From contig JAXQJY010000028.1 in the NCBI GenBank assembly GCA_037042185.1, positions 682,001-746,000 on the forward strand: DNA of 64,000 nucleotides. Reading direction: 5' to 3'. This DNA is from Sordariomycetes sp. S80-01Y. Taxonomy: Eukaryota > Ascomycota > Sordariomycetes. A program made the translations under genes and the position numbers. Shown in pieces: positions 34,374 to 46,773 of this stretch; within the stretch, counting starts at the first letter, position 1; every line of letters begins with the position of its first letter. The notes beneath the pieces were generated by a model that had not been told where the DNA came from, did not search any database, and saw nothing but the letters and a program-made list of their open reading frames with translations.

Positions 34374-36371
34374 ATGGTTTCTTCAACGAGGAAGCGGCCA
34401 GTCCGCATTGCCGGCTGCTCAGGAGGATTCACAGATCGTTCACGAGCCATCGGCTCCCTAGCGGGCGACCCTGATGTTGATGCCGTGATAGGCGACTGGA
34501 TGGCTGAAATGGTGAGTTTCATCACCCTTTTCGGCCCCTGAGCGCGAGCTGATCCAAGGCAGACGATGACGATGCACGGCAGCGGCAAGGTAAAAAACCA
34601 GGCGAAGATGGCTGCCGGGTCAAAGGTTCAACTGTCGCTGGAGGAGCGCATGAAAACAGCCATGTATGCTGAAACATTTCTGCAATGCTTCGAGCCCGCC
34701 ATTCCCAACCTCGCGAAGAACAAGTGCAAGCTCGCTGTCAACGCCGGCGCCTCGGACACGGAGCTCCTGGCCCAGGTCTGTCAGAAGCTCGTCAAGGAAG
34801 CCGGGTACCCAGAGTTGAAGATCGCCTGGGTCGAAGGCGACGATGTAACCGACCAGGTGAACCGACTTATCGGCGAGGGCGAGCAGTTCGAGAGCCTGAT
34901 GCACGGCCGTAAGCTGGAGGAGTGGGGAATGGAGCCCATCTGCGCCCAGGCCTACTTGGGGGGCTTGGGCATAGCTGAGGCGTTGAGAAAGGGAGCCGAC
35001 ATTGTTATCTGCGGAAGAGTTGCGGATGCTGCTCCTGTCATCGGCGTCGCCGCGTGGTGGCATGACTGGAAAGCAGATCAACTGGACGAGCTTGCCGGGG
35101 CTCTCATCGCGGGACACCTGATCGAGTGCTCGGCCTACGTTACGGGTGGCTACTACAGTGGCTTCAGAGACTTGATGAAGGGCAAAAAACATGTCAACAT
35201 GGGCTTCCCAATAGCCGAGGTAGACGACAAGGGCGAGTGCGTTATTACCAAGGAGAAGAACACTGGAGGCATCGTCAACGTAGGCAGCTGCGCTTCGCAA
35301 CTGCTCTACGAGATCCAAGGACCGTAAGTCTCCCTGGGGCTCATCTACTTACCATGGCTAATATCTTTGTGCAGATGGTACTACAATTGCGACGTAGTAG
35401 CTGACCTGCAAAAGGTCAAGATGGAAGACATCGGCACGGACCGCGTTCGCGTCTCAGGGGTGAAGGGGCTGCCACCGCCACCGACCACCAAGGTTGGCAT
35501 CACGGCCCCAGCTGGCTTCCAGGCCGAGTGGCACGTCTATTTCTGCGGTCTTGACATCGAAGAGAAGTGCAGATTTACTGAAGACCAGATCCGCTACGCC
35601 ATCGGTGACAACATCGACAAGTTCACCACACTTAAGTTCCACCAGAACGGCACGTCGCCCATCGACGCTAGGAACCAAGATCTCTCGACTGTCGACTTCC
35701 GCGTCTTTGCACAAAGCGCCGATCCTGAGGTCATGCGGCCCGACATCCCTAATGGTTTCAACCGCTGGGTTCTAGAGATCTTCTTGCAAAGCGCGCCAGG
35801 TGCCTCCCTGAGCAACGACCTTAGGCAGGTCGCACCTAAGCCTTACTATGAATATTGGGTTTCCCTTCTCCCGCAGACCGAGCTCAACCATCGGGTGCAC
35901 CTCCTCTTCGACAAACAAGACGTCATCCCCATGTCTGCACCCACCAACACGAAGACCTACCCAAAGCAACAGCCTTCGTACGAAACGCCGTCCCCAGTCT
36001 CTCTGACGTCTTTTGGCCCGACGGAGCGCGCTCCTCTAGGGTACGTTGCCTTGGGACGATCGGGAGACAAAGCCTCCGACTGCAACGTGGGCTTCTTCGT
36101 CCGCCATGACGATGAATGGGACTGGCTGAGGAGCCTGCTGACGGTGGAGAAAGTCAAGGAGCTGCTGGGCGAGGAGGAATACAAGGGGAAGCCGATCGAC
36201 CGATTTGAGATGCCGGGGATCAGGGCTGTGCACTTTTTGTTGCATGATCACCTGGATAGGGGATATAACGGGTGTTCGACGTACGACACGCTGGGTAAGA
36301 ATGCTTGCGAGTACATCAGGGCGAAGACAGTGGACGTGCCGAAGAAGTTCCTGGAAAGGGGCAGGGTGTGA
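34374..36371 (+). CDS. AtuA-family (DUF1446) protein
   Basis: Three exons (34374-34511, 34563-35323, 35375-36371; introns 51 nt each) give 631 residues. The start MVSSTRKRPVRIAGCSGGF leads directly into the family's first strand, so ATG 34374 is well supported. Residues 1-450 match the AtuA/DUF1446 domain (RIAGCSGGFTDR, KLAVNAGASDTELL, CAQAYLGGLGIAEAL, IVICGRVADAAPVIG, GGIVNVGSCASQLLYEIQGP). The last 120 residues (APLGYVALGRSGDKASDCNVGFF to the end) match the ferredoxin-like domain usually fused or adjacent to it. In Pseudomonas, AtuA belongs to the acyclic terpene (citronellol/geraniol) degradation cluster, with no settled biochemical role. No CoA carboxylase or other atu-type partner lies in this window, so the fungal role is open. 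Confidence 0.88.
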
Positions 36372-37276
36372 GGCAAGAATGAAACCCATATTAGCTAGCG
36401 CATAGAAGAATAGCTATTGAATGGCTTTCTAAGCTGCAGGTGTCTGTCTTAGTCGAACAACCAAGGTGTGTGCTCAAGGTTCCATTGGAAGGTTTGGTAA
36501 ATTCATGTCAGCCCTGGAAGACAGAAAGGCCTGCCTTTTAGCCTTGGACCACGTCTCCAGAAGCACTATTACTTGGCTTAGTTTGTAGCGGCAGCTTCTC
36601 TGAAACGACAGGCTTCACTATACGTCGTGTTAGTTTCCATGGCCAGGCACACTTGCGAAGAGTTGAAAAGGAGTCCCGGAAGAAGAGTAGTGGGGTCCCT
36701 GAGCGCCTGGCTAGCGACTTACACGGAACCGAAGAGGGGGTTGGAACATGGAAGATGTTAGTCAACAGACCGGGCGCAGCCGCTCTACATGCACGCGTGC
36801 GCACATTTCTTCTGAAGCACCTTAGTCAGAAGCGCACCTGACCGCGTTCTCTTTGGTCGTGTTCCGAACGTGGTGGAAGCAATGACTCTTGTCCCCTTTC
36901 CGCCTTCGTTATCAGTGCCATCGGGTCGTGCTGTTCCTAGCCGACTCCAAGACCCACTGTCGGCAAGTCCTTATCTATGCTTCTCCGCAAGAATAGGGGC
37001 GATAAGTTCACAGATCGGGAGAAACCATCATTGAGCTAATTTAGATCCTTGGGGCCCTTATGCTAATCCTGCAGGTGGCACGTGGGAGTGCGCGAGCTCG
37101 GACTTTGATGTCTTGAGCAGCTCCCGCAGGTGGAGAGGGGTGATAAAGCGAATGGACCTGGGCGGAGGTTATAAGGCGCTCGTCCCTACTTTAGGAAAGC
37201 TTGAATATCTGTTTCTAGTCCTTTTTATACAAAGCCTTTAATTTGTGAGTAGGAATCGACATTGCCTGGGGTCAAC
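36372..37276. other. Intergenic between AtuA and amidase genes
   Basis: No coding frame of note. A TATAAGG motif near 37169 lies about 105 bases before the amidase ATG at 37277 and may be its TATA box. A second AT-rich element (TTTTTATAC) is near 37220. Confidence 0.4.
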
Positions 37277-39361
37277 ATGCACTCCTTCACATACGCGCTC
37301 ACCGCCGGTTTGGTGTCCCAAGCCACAGCAGTCATAATCGAGCCCGCCCTCGATGCTCTGACGTGGAAGTTTGACGAAGTGGATTTCTGGGCTCCAACAC
37401 AACTCAAATCCAATGTATACCACACACAAAGCCCAGCGGGCTCGCCCCCGGATTCGTTAACGAAGCGCGCTTCACCGGCTGGTGCCCACGTGGGCTGCAC
37501 TGTCATCACTATCGATGAGGATGTCAAGAGCCTTTCGAAAGCTGTGGTTGAGAAATCAATGTTGGGATATGAGAGGGATGATGTCTGGAGTGAGGAGCAG
37601 TTCATGGGCTGTCTCTTTGTCCAGTATCCAGGCGATGGTACATTGCCCATCGATAAGTCGTTTACGGAGTTTCTGTCCGAGAAGGGCATCGAGACTCTGT
37701 ACATTGATACGGCGTTTGAAATCACTGGCTTTGCTGCTGCGGCGAATGTCTTCAGCGTTGAGTCGAACTGTGACTTGAGCAATGGCCCTTACATCGCTAC
37801 GTCGCTAAAGTGCGAAGAGGACGGGCTGTCCATGACACCGGTGTATACTTTACACTCGGACAATTATGATGGTAAGTTCTTGAATGATACTAGAGACTCA
37901 TAGCAAGTGAGCTAATGCTCGCAAGCTTTCATGTATGGCTCGCTTCCGGATACGAACGCGGCCGGCAAGCACCAGCAGATGCACGTCTCTCTTCCAGGGT
38001 CTATGAGACCCAACATCATAGTACCGTCGAAGCTTTCCTCTACGGTGGCAGGATCTGGTCCATTGGCGGGTCTTCGATACGCCGTGAAGGACATATTCCA
38101 CATCAATGGACTGAAGACATCTGGCGGAAGCCGCGCTTACTACGAGACGTACGGCTATCAGAACGAGACTACTGAGACGGTGAAGTTCTGCGAAGACGCA
38201 GGTGCCTCGCTCGTGGGCAAGCTTCGCACCATCACCTTCGCCCTCGGCACGCCGCGGAACGGCATGTCGGTCGACTATCATGACCCATGGAATGCTCGCG
38301 GCGACGGTTACATGTCGACGGGAGGAAGCTCCTCTGGCTCAGGGTCCGCCGTCGTGGCGTACGACTGGGTTGACTTTGCTCTCGGCTCAGACACCGGTGG
38401 CAGTGTCCGTTTCCCTGCGCGTTTCGGTGGAATTTACGGGTACAAGCCTACACATGGCATCTTCAACCTGACTGGCATCCTCGTCGCGATTGCTGAGCAG
38501 GACACCCCAGGGTTCTTGGCGCGTGACCCGGAAGTCTTCACTCGCGTAGGCCGTGTCTGGGCCGACGGCAAACCATTAGTGGCTGCTCCAGAGACGTTGC
38601 CGAAAAAGATGCTGCGCTTCGAGGACCAACCCGAGATCACGCAGCCTGCTGCCAGAGCTATGATCGACGACTTCTTCCTCAAGATGGCTGATGCTTTAGG
38701 CCTCTCGGATGAGGACTCCTTTAACCTCACCAAGTCCTTCATTGCCGCCAACGTGAGCAAAAGCGACCCGCCTCAAGCTCCAAGCGAGTTCATGTACCAT
38801 GTCTATGCCGACCAAAACGACGTCCAAAGCTGGGATGAGATCGGGGAGCCGCTGTCTACAGCATACGCAGCCATTCCAGGCCGTGAGGGTGCTTTCCCTC
38901 CGCTTGATCCACCAGTGAACCAATCCTGGACATACGGACAGAACACTACAGTCCGCGAGCGCTACCCCGAGTCTCAAAGGCGTCGTAAGGTCTTCGGCGA
39001 GTGGTTCAATAAAGAAGCGCTGCCTACCAAAGAGGAGACCTGCAGCGAGTATCTCTTCGCACACAGCTACCATATCCCGCCTGACACGGTCAAGACGGAT
39101 CCGGCCGAGGTTCGTTACGTGGCGGGTTGGTGGGATGGCGTCTACACCAACTACGCTGGGACGCCAGAGATTGTGGTTCCCATTGGCCAAGTGGAATATC
39201 AGAGTGAGTACACCAAAAGAACCGAGTGGCAGACGGTGACGGTGGCCTTGGGCGTGGCCAAGGGATGTGATCTCGTCTTGTTTGACATTGTAGACAAGCT
39301 GGCCGAGGCGGGTTTGTTGAAGACGGTGATGGCGGGTAAGTTGGCGTACCCGATCGAATAG
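37277..39361 (+). CDS. Secreted amidase-signature enzyme with an N-terminal extension domain
   Basis: Two exons (37277-37871 and 37926-39361; intron 54 nt) give 676 residues. The start MHSFTYALTAGLVSQATA looks like a signal peptide. Several N-x-S/T sites (for example NLT, NVS, NQS, NTT) suit a secreted glycoprotein. Residues about 245 onward are an amidase-signature hydrolase: Lys253 in YAVKDIFHING, the cis-serine Ser334 in STGGSSSGSG, and the nucleophile Ser358 in GSDTGGSVRFPA, with the 24-residue spacing between the two serines seen in well-studied members. Residues about 20-200 form a separate extension. Similar fungal proteins are often named 'scytalone dehydratase-like Arp1' in databases although the catalytic part is amidase, so a melanin role should not be assumed. 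The substrate is an amide or ester, not further known. Confidence 0.88.
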
Positions 39362-39963
39362 ACACTATAAGAGTTCTAGACCATTAGAAAGCAGGCGAGT
39401 TGAATGATTTGCAACAGGCAGTGAGTTCTGCTCGAATTGCACGTGATAATTAATCGTTGAAGATTGGGATGAGGTCAGGGAAGACGGAAGATGGCGGGGT
39501 CGATTCGTCGATATTTATTGGTGGGAGGTCGACGCGCGCAGATCAAGGCATTTGATCGTCGTCACGCTGCTGCGTTAGCCCCATCTTCGTCTAATTAGTT
39601 CATATTCCACTTCCCTTTGCTTATTTCACTTCTCCAGCTTCGAGCCTTTTCAGCAAACCTCCCTTGCGACACGTTACGACGATCACGGTAGACGAACGAA
39701 CGCGCGCGAAGACATTCCCAGAGACCACTGACCGCCTATCGTGACCAGAGTCAGAGACGACATCGGCGGGACCAACAAAGACGACGCTACGATCCCAACG
39801 AAACTTGATATCGACGAGACGCTGCTGGCCTGCCATCCGTGGCCCTTGCCGAAAGGTGCTACAGCCCCAACAGTAGAAGGGAAAGGGACTTTATGGCGTT
39901 GCCCTAAGGTAGCTATCAAGAGCAAGCTACGCAACGCAGACAGAAACGGCGGACAGCAGCATC
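39362..39963. other. Intergenic between amidase and AVL9
   Basis: About 600 bases with no coding frame of note. It holds the amidase 3' end and the AVL9 promoter and leader. Confidence 0.45.
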
Positions 39964-42397
39964 ATGAGTGACGCTGAGAAGGACACGGAGGTGCCGACCC
40001 ATCAGACAGAACCTGTTGCAGAGGACACTTCCACCGCCGCGAGCCCAGTCCCGCCAATTACGCCTGGGTCGGCCGGCTTCGCGCCATTAGTGACCGTCGT
40101 GGGCTTCCACCATGCCAGGGGACCAGAGGTTGAGACTTGGTTCGGGGTGGAGGATGGCTTCGACCCAGCAGCCGAGTTCGGCTGGTCTTTGCTTCCTTTT
40201 ATGGCCTTGAGCGATGGTGCGCATGCGTAAGCATCTATAAGCCTAATTTGAGGGAGGATAATAACGAAAAACAGCTCAGAAGAAGACTTCTCCTACTTCA
40301 CCCTCCTAAAACCCGAATCTGCCAAAGGCCCGGCAACATCCCTCTTCGGCATCTCTTGCACTCGTCAGATCGACTCTACCTCACTCATTAACCGCCCCGA
40401 AGATGTGACGCGGTCGACCGTTCAAAAAGCCGTCGTAGTCATCGCCGACAGCCCCAAGACCTTTGGTATGCTAAGGCAAAGGCTAGGAATTGTCACACAT
40501 GCGTGGTTCGATCAGCGCGAGTTCACCGACGTCGATATTCTGAAGCGTTTCCAAGAGAGTCTCGCCGAGGAGAAGGCCAGGGGGGAACTGGAGGAAGAAG
40601 CCAATAAGGACCAGTACATCGGTATGAGTCTGAGGGAGATGATTCATGAGTTCAAGTGGCAGACGCTCGTGCTGTTCAAGGCGTGTCTTCTGCAGCCAAA
40701 GGTCAGTCCATCAATGGTTGAGCGGTGTTTTGAAGGAGCTAACCGGCGTAGATGCTCTTCTTCGGTTCAAGATGCGACAGGCTGTGCATGGTGCAGTTTG
40801 CCTTGATATCGCTCATCCCTGGCCTGATGCGGAAGCTTCAAGATTGTGCCGACCCAGAACTCAATAGCTATGAGGGGAGTCTCTCGATACCGACGAGTTT
40901 GCAGAGTAGTAATCGCAGCTCGCTGCTGTCCTTTATGGGTCTACCACTCCAGATCTTCGGCAAAGTAAATACTCGTCTTTGCTCCGAGTTCCCACAAACC
41001 TTACTAATTTCAAACAGGGAAGTTTGTTCGGGCCGTACACCCCGCTTCAGCAACTGGACATCCTTGCCGACTTCGGCACGAAATCCTACATTGTCGGCAG
41101 CACAAACTCTCTTCTCCTCCAGCAGAAAGACCGCTACTCCGACATCCTCATCAACCTTGATGAAGACACAGTCAGCATCACGTCCTCGTCTCTGCGCAGC
41201 GCCCTTGCCCTTACGGCAGCGGACCGACGATGGATCGACAACCTCACTCAGGAAGTTAACGAGACCTGGGATGAGGCAAACCCCAGCCAACCAAAGACTA
41301 TGCAGTACCAAGGCTCGGAGGAACAGATCCGCAAGGAGTTCGAAGCTTACATTCTGGGCCTTATCTCTTCGGTGAAGTACCACAACTTCATCGTCAGCAA
41401 CCCTAGCAACTCCGCGACCGCCGAGCCAGACCCCGCCACAGACTTCGGATTAGAATGGGTAGAAGCCTGGTCCAAGACCGAAAACTACCGCATGTGGAAC
41501 TCAAACACAGACGTCAACCTCTTCGCTGTCTCGGAGCCGAAGCACCCCTGCGCCGGCGGTCTCACCATCGACGACGTGCAGCGAAGGATAGCAGATCAAG
41601 TCAAGGATCTCCACCTGGACGAGCGTTTGGCTGCCGGCCGCGAAGTCCTAGGCCGCAACTTCGCAGCCGGAAGGGAGAAGGCTTCGGGAATGCTGAATAG
41701 GCTGTATTCCGACATGGAGTACCTCCGCGAATCCCAACGGCGACGGGCTGAGGATGCTGCGAAGGCGCAAGAGGCAAAGTCGCCAACTGAGAAATCCGCC
41801 AACGCAACTGCCCTTCCTGCTGTTGACCTGCAAAAGGCCCAAGCTGCAGCCTCAACAGCGGGCCAACGCGCAAGCGCCTACATGTCCAGCTGGGCAAGCT
41901 GGGCCGGCGAGAAGCGCAAGACGGGCGGCTGGGGCGCCGGTTGGGGTAGGAAGTCATCCGCACAGAAGCAGGAGCAGGAGGGGGTCTCCAGCCCGACGAG
42001 TCCAGTGGATAGATCAGACCTCGACAAGGAGTACCAAATGATTAGCACGCCGGGGTCGAGGACTACCTCCGAGGATGTGTCCCGTCATGGACCGCAGGCT
42101 AGTTTCAGCGAGAGTATATTGTCGGGAGTTAGTTCCTCGCCTGGGCGGCCGAAGACTGGGGACGACGAGCCGCCGTTGCAGATTAGGGACTTGGATGCTG
42201 AGAGGGTCAAGCGGGAGAGTCAAGTAGCGACGGAGGAGGTAGGGGAGACACCTGCTGCGGCCGCGAAGCAAGGGGAAACACCAGCTGAGGAGTCCAAGGA
42301 GGAGAAGTCTGACCTGGAAGACAAGCCGCGGGGAAGCGAGGAGCAGCCGCGACCCGCAGAACCGGATTTGAAGGTAGAGGGTGACTTGAAGGTCTGA
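39964..42397 (+). CDS. AVL9: Avl9-type late secretory pathway protein (DENN-like)
   Basis: Four exons (39964-40226, 40275-40701, 40752-40964, 41018-42397) give 760 residues. Avl9 acts in formation or exit of exocytic carriers from the Golgi and belongs to the wider DENN superfamily, whose members often act on Rab GTPases. After a disordered acidic N-terminus, the family's opening motif VTVVGFHHARGPEVETW appears at about residues 43-58. Next come FGISCTRQI, the KAVVVIADSP strand, the helix block MIHEFKWQTLVLFKACLLQPK/MLFFGSRC (joined across intron 2), and GSLFGPYTPLQQLDIL (after intron 3), with the YIVGSTNSLLLQQKDRYSD strand. The last 200 residues are low-complexity, rich in Ala, Glu, Lys and Ser with a GGWGAGWG patch, and are probably disordered. 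It converges on CUL1, stop codons 469 bases apart. Confidence 0.92.
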
Positions 42398-42868
42398 CGA
42401 GTTGCTTCTCGTTGGCTTTTCGCTATAGCACTTGTTCATTTAACGAAGTTTGACGGCCCACACGGAACCATGGTAGATGCGGTTCAACATTGTCATTTCA
42501 CCTCTCCTGCGATCAAGTTGCAAGTCATGCTAATATTATCGGTAGCTATGTACCCTGGTAGCTGTTGTGCCTTGGATCAAGGTGGTTTCAAAGCATCCAG
42601 TCGTTCTTTTGTCTCATGGGTTCGTGATATACTCCCGTCTCCTTCGCGCTCCCGTCTTCCGCTGGCCGGCCTTGAGCTTAGGGACTTGGTCGAAGGCATG
42701 GCAAAAAGCCGATGGTTTAAGAATACTTATGTCGCCCGGCTTTGTCGCCTTGGAAGTACTGGCCGTGGGTATCTAGACCAGTGGACCGTGCAATTATCGA
42801 CCACGTAGGCCGCCGGCAAGGCTTTAGGAGATGCCTTATATCCGTATCTCCCGGTCGCAGTCTGTCGA
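42398..42868. other. Shared 3' region of convergent AVL9 and CUL1
   Basis: No coding frame with support. Contains both 3' UTRs. Confidence 0.5.
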
Positions 42869-45430
42869 TTACGCCAGGTAGCCTAACTCATCGTCATCCA
42901 GGCGCTCGAGGTATTCCTTATCGAGAAGGATTTCGATGCACTTCTTGATGTCCGGCACCTTTGGCACGAATCGAGTCTTGATTTGGCTGATACACTCGCT
43001 GACAAGCTGGGGGTGCTTCATCTTCTTGCGAGCCTTCATGATACGGACCAGTGCAGACTGATAGCTGTTAGTAGACAGTTCAGGGGAAGGAAGAATTAAC
43101 ATACTTGAAGCACCAGTTTCCGATCTTCCTCAATCGTCTTGTTGGTCTCGACCTCTTCTTGCTTCGCCTCCTTCGTACCACCTAGGTTGAGGTTGACACG
43201 GATCTTCTTGCTCTTGAACTCGTAATTAAGCTTGAAGCTCTTTCCAGGGCCTGGTTTCTCGCCGGACTTTCCGGGTATGACCAATACCTTTGCCTTGAGA
43301 ATGACGGCCAGCGCCTGGTCCAAGACTTCGTTACTAAGGTGCGTAGTAGACAGCATGTCTTCATAGGTGAACTCATCAGCCTCATTGAAGAGGAGCAAGA
43401 TGGCCATCTGGTACACAGAGACCTGGAAGGTGTAGGGCACTTTGCTGGCCTTGCAGTAGTTTGCCCTAATCTCGCCCTTGCACAGGTGCCACAGCCAAGT
43501 AAGTTTCCGGCCATCATGCTTATGTCTGTAGAATCTCGTGAATCGCTCGATTTCACCTGCAACCTCCTGGGGCGGATCGAAGTTGGTTGACGGAGGTGTC
43601 AGAGGCCAGAATCCGGTACCAAGGATGGAGAATGTTGAGTCAATGCCCTTGGAAGAATCCGTTGACGCCAAGTGCTCCTTGAATTCACGATTCAGGTCCT
43701 TGGAGATCTGCATATCCTGGAACATGCGCTGCAGCTTGTTGGTGTACTCGAAGCCGCAAGCCTCCTTCAGTTTGCTGATCATGCTTGTTTCAGCATCGTC
43801 GGATGACGAGTTGCTGTGAACCAAACGTCGAGCAAGCATTCGAGAATAATATTTTTGGAAGACATCCTTGTCCTCAATGTACTTGAAAACGGTCATGATT
43901 TGAGTCAGAGTTCGCTCAAGCTCCGCCTCCTCGATGCTTGTGCTGCTCTTGCGCAGCAGAACATCCGTATACTTGGCCAACAGCTCAGGAGACTTGCTCG
44001 ACCCAGACTTGCAGACCTCATTGCGGTTGACAAACTCCTTGCAGGCGTTGTCCAGGGACCTCGTGAACTCCGGCTCGTCGTTGAAGGCCCTACCAACAAG
44101 GCCGGAATACTGGGTGTGGCACTCTAGGAGGGCGTCAACGTAGACCTTCGGCTCGAGTTTGTCGCCTTCGGATGATTGCACTTTCTGGACCGCGCTGAGA
44201 CCTGCCTTGCGCACATGTGCCTCGAAGCGGTTGCGAAGAGGATCCAAACCATCAGGAATCCTGGCAAGGAGATTGTACATTCTGGCCATATCCTCTTCAC
44301 GATCGTTGTCGAGCAGAACCTGGAACTCGTCTCTGAGTAGCGTGGAGTGGTCTGCGATGAGGACCTGATTGCAAGCCTTCTTCAGAGGTACAGCTATGTC
44401 TTGATGCAAGTACATGCTGACTCTTTCTTCTTCTTCGGCCAGACGAGCCTCAGCTTTTTTCATGTACTCGACCACGCTATTCTCGGCCACGAACTGCTTG
44501 GACTCGGCTGTGTAGAAGGTCTTGGTTGCCTCGAGGAAGGGCTTCTCGAAGTGGAAGCGATACACGTCGAGGGTTGACTTGGAGTTATCGGTCTCGTCAA
44601 GACCGAGGGAGACGAATGAGTCAACGACTTGTTTGATCTGACTATGTTCGATTGTCTCCCCGTTCCGTTGCTTTTCGACGAGCTTCAGTACGGCATCCAT
44701 GACGTTCTTGCTGAGTTGCTCGAAGAGCACTCTCCTCCATTGCACCAAGTGCAGAGTGTAGACGTCGTATATATGCTTCTTACCTTCGTCGATCTCTCTC
44801 TTTACCCAGTGCCTGTTGAGATATCGGAAGAGGTGGTGGATGTACTTCGCAGCCGTCGTGTACCGATTCCATTCCTTGATGTAATAGGCCAGGAGAGCTT
44901 CGTCGGCGTGGTGCTTGCTTTCCTCCAACAAGTGGCAGAGGTGTCCCTTAAGGTACTCGATAAGCTTGTTGTAGAGTTCTTCGCCCAGGAGATGGGCTAC
45001 CCAGATGTCAGCTTTCACACCGAGATGGATGCGGGTCAAGGAGTCGTCAGGAGAACGTACCACCACGGTGATGGGACTGCATAGTAGGCCCGCTGCTCAT
45101 ACCGACCGCCTTCTGCGATGTGCAGAAGTTGTGAATAGCCCTGCGAATAGTGTCAGCGCCACATAAGGCTGAGGCCACGGCTAGGGAAGTTTGACGTACG
45201 TGTAGACGCCCATATACATTTGCATATCAATACCTTGTTCGAGATCAAGCATAATGCGCTTGATACCGGCTTCAAGGTACTGCCATCTGTGTCGAGGTCA
45301 GCGTTGGACTCGCGCGTGCCCCGCCACACGCAGCAGGTGCAAAAGCTTACGTTGAGCCGATGTCCTCTTTGTTAGGGACGGGGGGCATCTTGCTGGGCGG
45401 CTGCTGCGCCCGAGCCACCTTGGACGCCAT
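42869..45430 (-). CDS. CUL1: Cullin 1 (SCF ubiquitin ligase scaffold)
   Basis: The gene runs from ATG 45430 ([18 protein letters not shown]) to TAA at 42869, about 760 residues in five or more exons. Exon 1 ends at 45351. The second and third exons encode [20 protein letters not shown] and the [11 protein letters not shown] segment, which correspond to the first cullin repeat that holds Skp1. The long exon from about 45010 to 43110 starts [20 protein letters not shown] and carries the remaining cullin repeats and the cullin homology domain ([55 protein letters not shown]). The last exon has the winged-helix end [20 protein letters not shown], with the lysine in [10 protein letters not shown] that is neddylated in cullins. 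Rbx1 binds the C-terminal half. All expected parts are present. Confidence 0.95.
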
Positions 45431-46773
45431 CACCTTTCGCCTTGCTATGGTGACGGGAGGTGGTGATGCGGCGTCGGGAGTGGGGTGTTGGCGATGATCG
45501 AGGGGTTCGCGGACGTAGGTGCGGTTGGTGGCGGATCGCTCGTGCTCGCGTTGCGACACGCAAGTATCGGTTCGTTGGACTTGGGACTTTCGTATAGTAC
45601 ACGGAGCCTTTTTACGTGATGTATCGCTGTTGGTAAAGCGTGCGAAGGGCCGCGTGACAAGTCGGGGCGCCCTCGAGGCTGGTGCAGGTCGTGTCGTGGG
45701 TAGGGACGGGTTTCAAACGACAAAAAGAATGGAAAGCGGCGGATGGTTCGATATGCGCCAAAGTCGGGTCAAACGCCTCCGGAGTCCCCAGAAGAAATGC
45801 AGCAGACAAAGTTTGAACCGTGGGCAAGACTTTCGGGTTCGTTGGAAGGGAAGGGTTTGGGTGAAGAAGGAAAGTTGACGCAGAGTTAAGTCGTGACTGG
45901 ATGGAGTCGGGCAGGCAGTTGGCAGGCAGGCAGCGGCGCCCTAAGGCTGTAGGTACCTCTTTGGTTACCTGAGGTACTAGGCTGAACTGGAAGGCTGGAG
46001 GCAGGAGGCGCCGCGCCGCGCCGCACCCTGCCTAAGGTAATCCAGTAGGTGCCGTAGGCAATAAAGGGAGATCAATCGTCGCAACATTGACACCTTGAAG
46101 TGTTTCTCAGACATTTCATTTACTCCTCCCTCAACGGGAAGCTACATATCTTTACCGATCGATGCCGACATCGTCTAAGTGTGTACACTGGTGCTGACTT
46201 GAATCATTTCCTACAGCCTGCTGGACAAAAGAACGCCGACAGATACAAGCCATATCTCGAGGTTCGTAAGTGGTCGTTAATTCGGCAGCTGGCAACGTCA
46301 TCCGGGGTAAACCCAGCTCGACCGGTTGATACACGCCCTTCTAAACCGGTGGCGCCGCCCCTCTGAGTCGCAAACACTTCAGTGATGGTCGTTCGGTCTC
46401 CATGTCCAGAACCGTGGACTTATTCTCTATTCATGGATATGCAATAGCTAACGGATCCATTCCGTCATCTTTAACATCAAGTTCTGCGCCAGAACACCAA
46501 GAAAATGCTGGCCGTGGTGGTATTGTGTTGATGCCGTTCCATCTCTTCATGTCTCAACGCCCCGGAAGGTCCTGTATACCTCAACGCCTAGAACAAAACA
46601 CGTAGGAAAACCCAAAAGGCTGTCAAAGCCATTTCTCGCAACCGCAATAAACCAGACACACGCGTTGCGTCGTATGCTTCAAGATGGAGTAGCTCACCTC
46701 GCCATTTGGAGCCACAGGAAAGTCGTCGCTTTTATGAGACATAGCTTCCATGGCGCCGTCTCTTCAGCCATTC
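45431..46773. other. Intergenic, about 1.3 kb, between SRF1-like gene (3') and CUL1 (5')
   Basis: Contains the CUL1 promoter. A GGCAGGCA/GCCGCGCC-rich patch lies at about 45910-46030. No conserved coding frame was found. Confidence 0.4.

Noticed and set aside
34620-35318. 232-codon minus-strand open frame
   Set aside because: Antisense to the conserved AtuA exon, with no protein-like features of its own.
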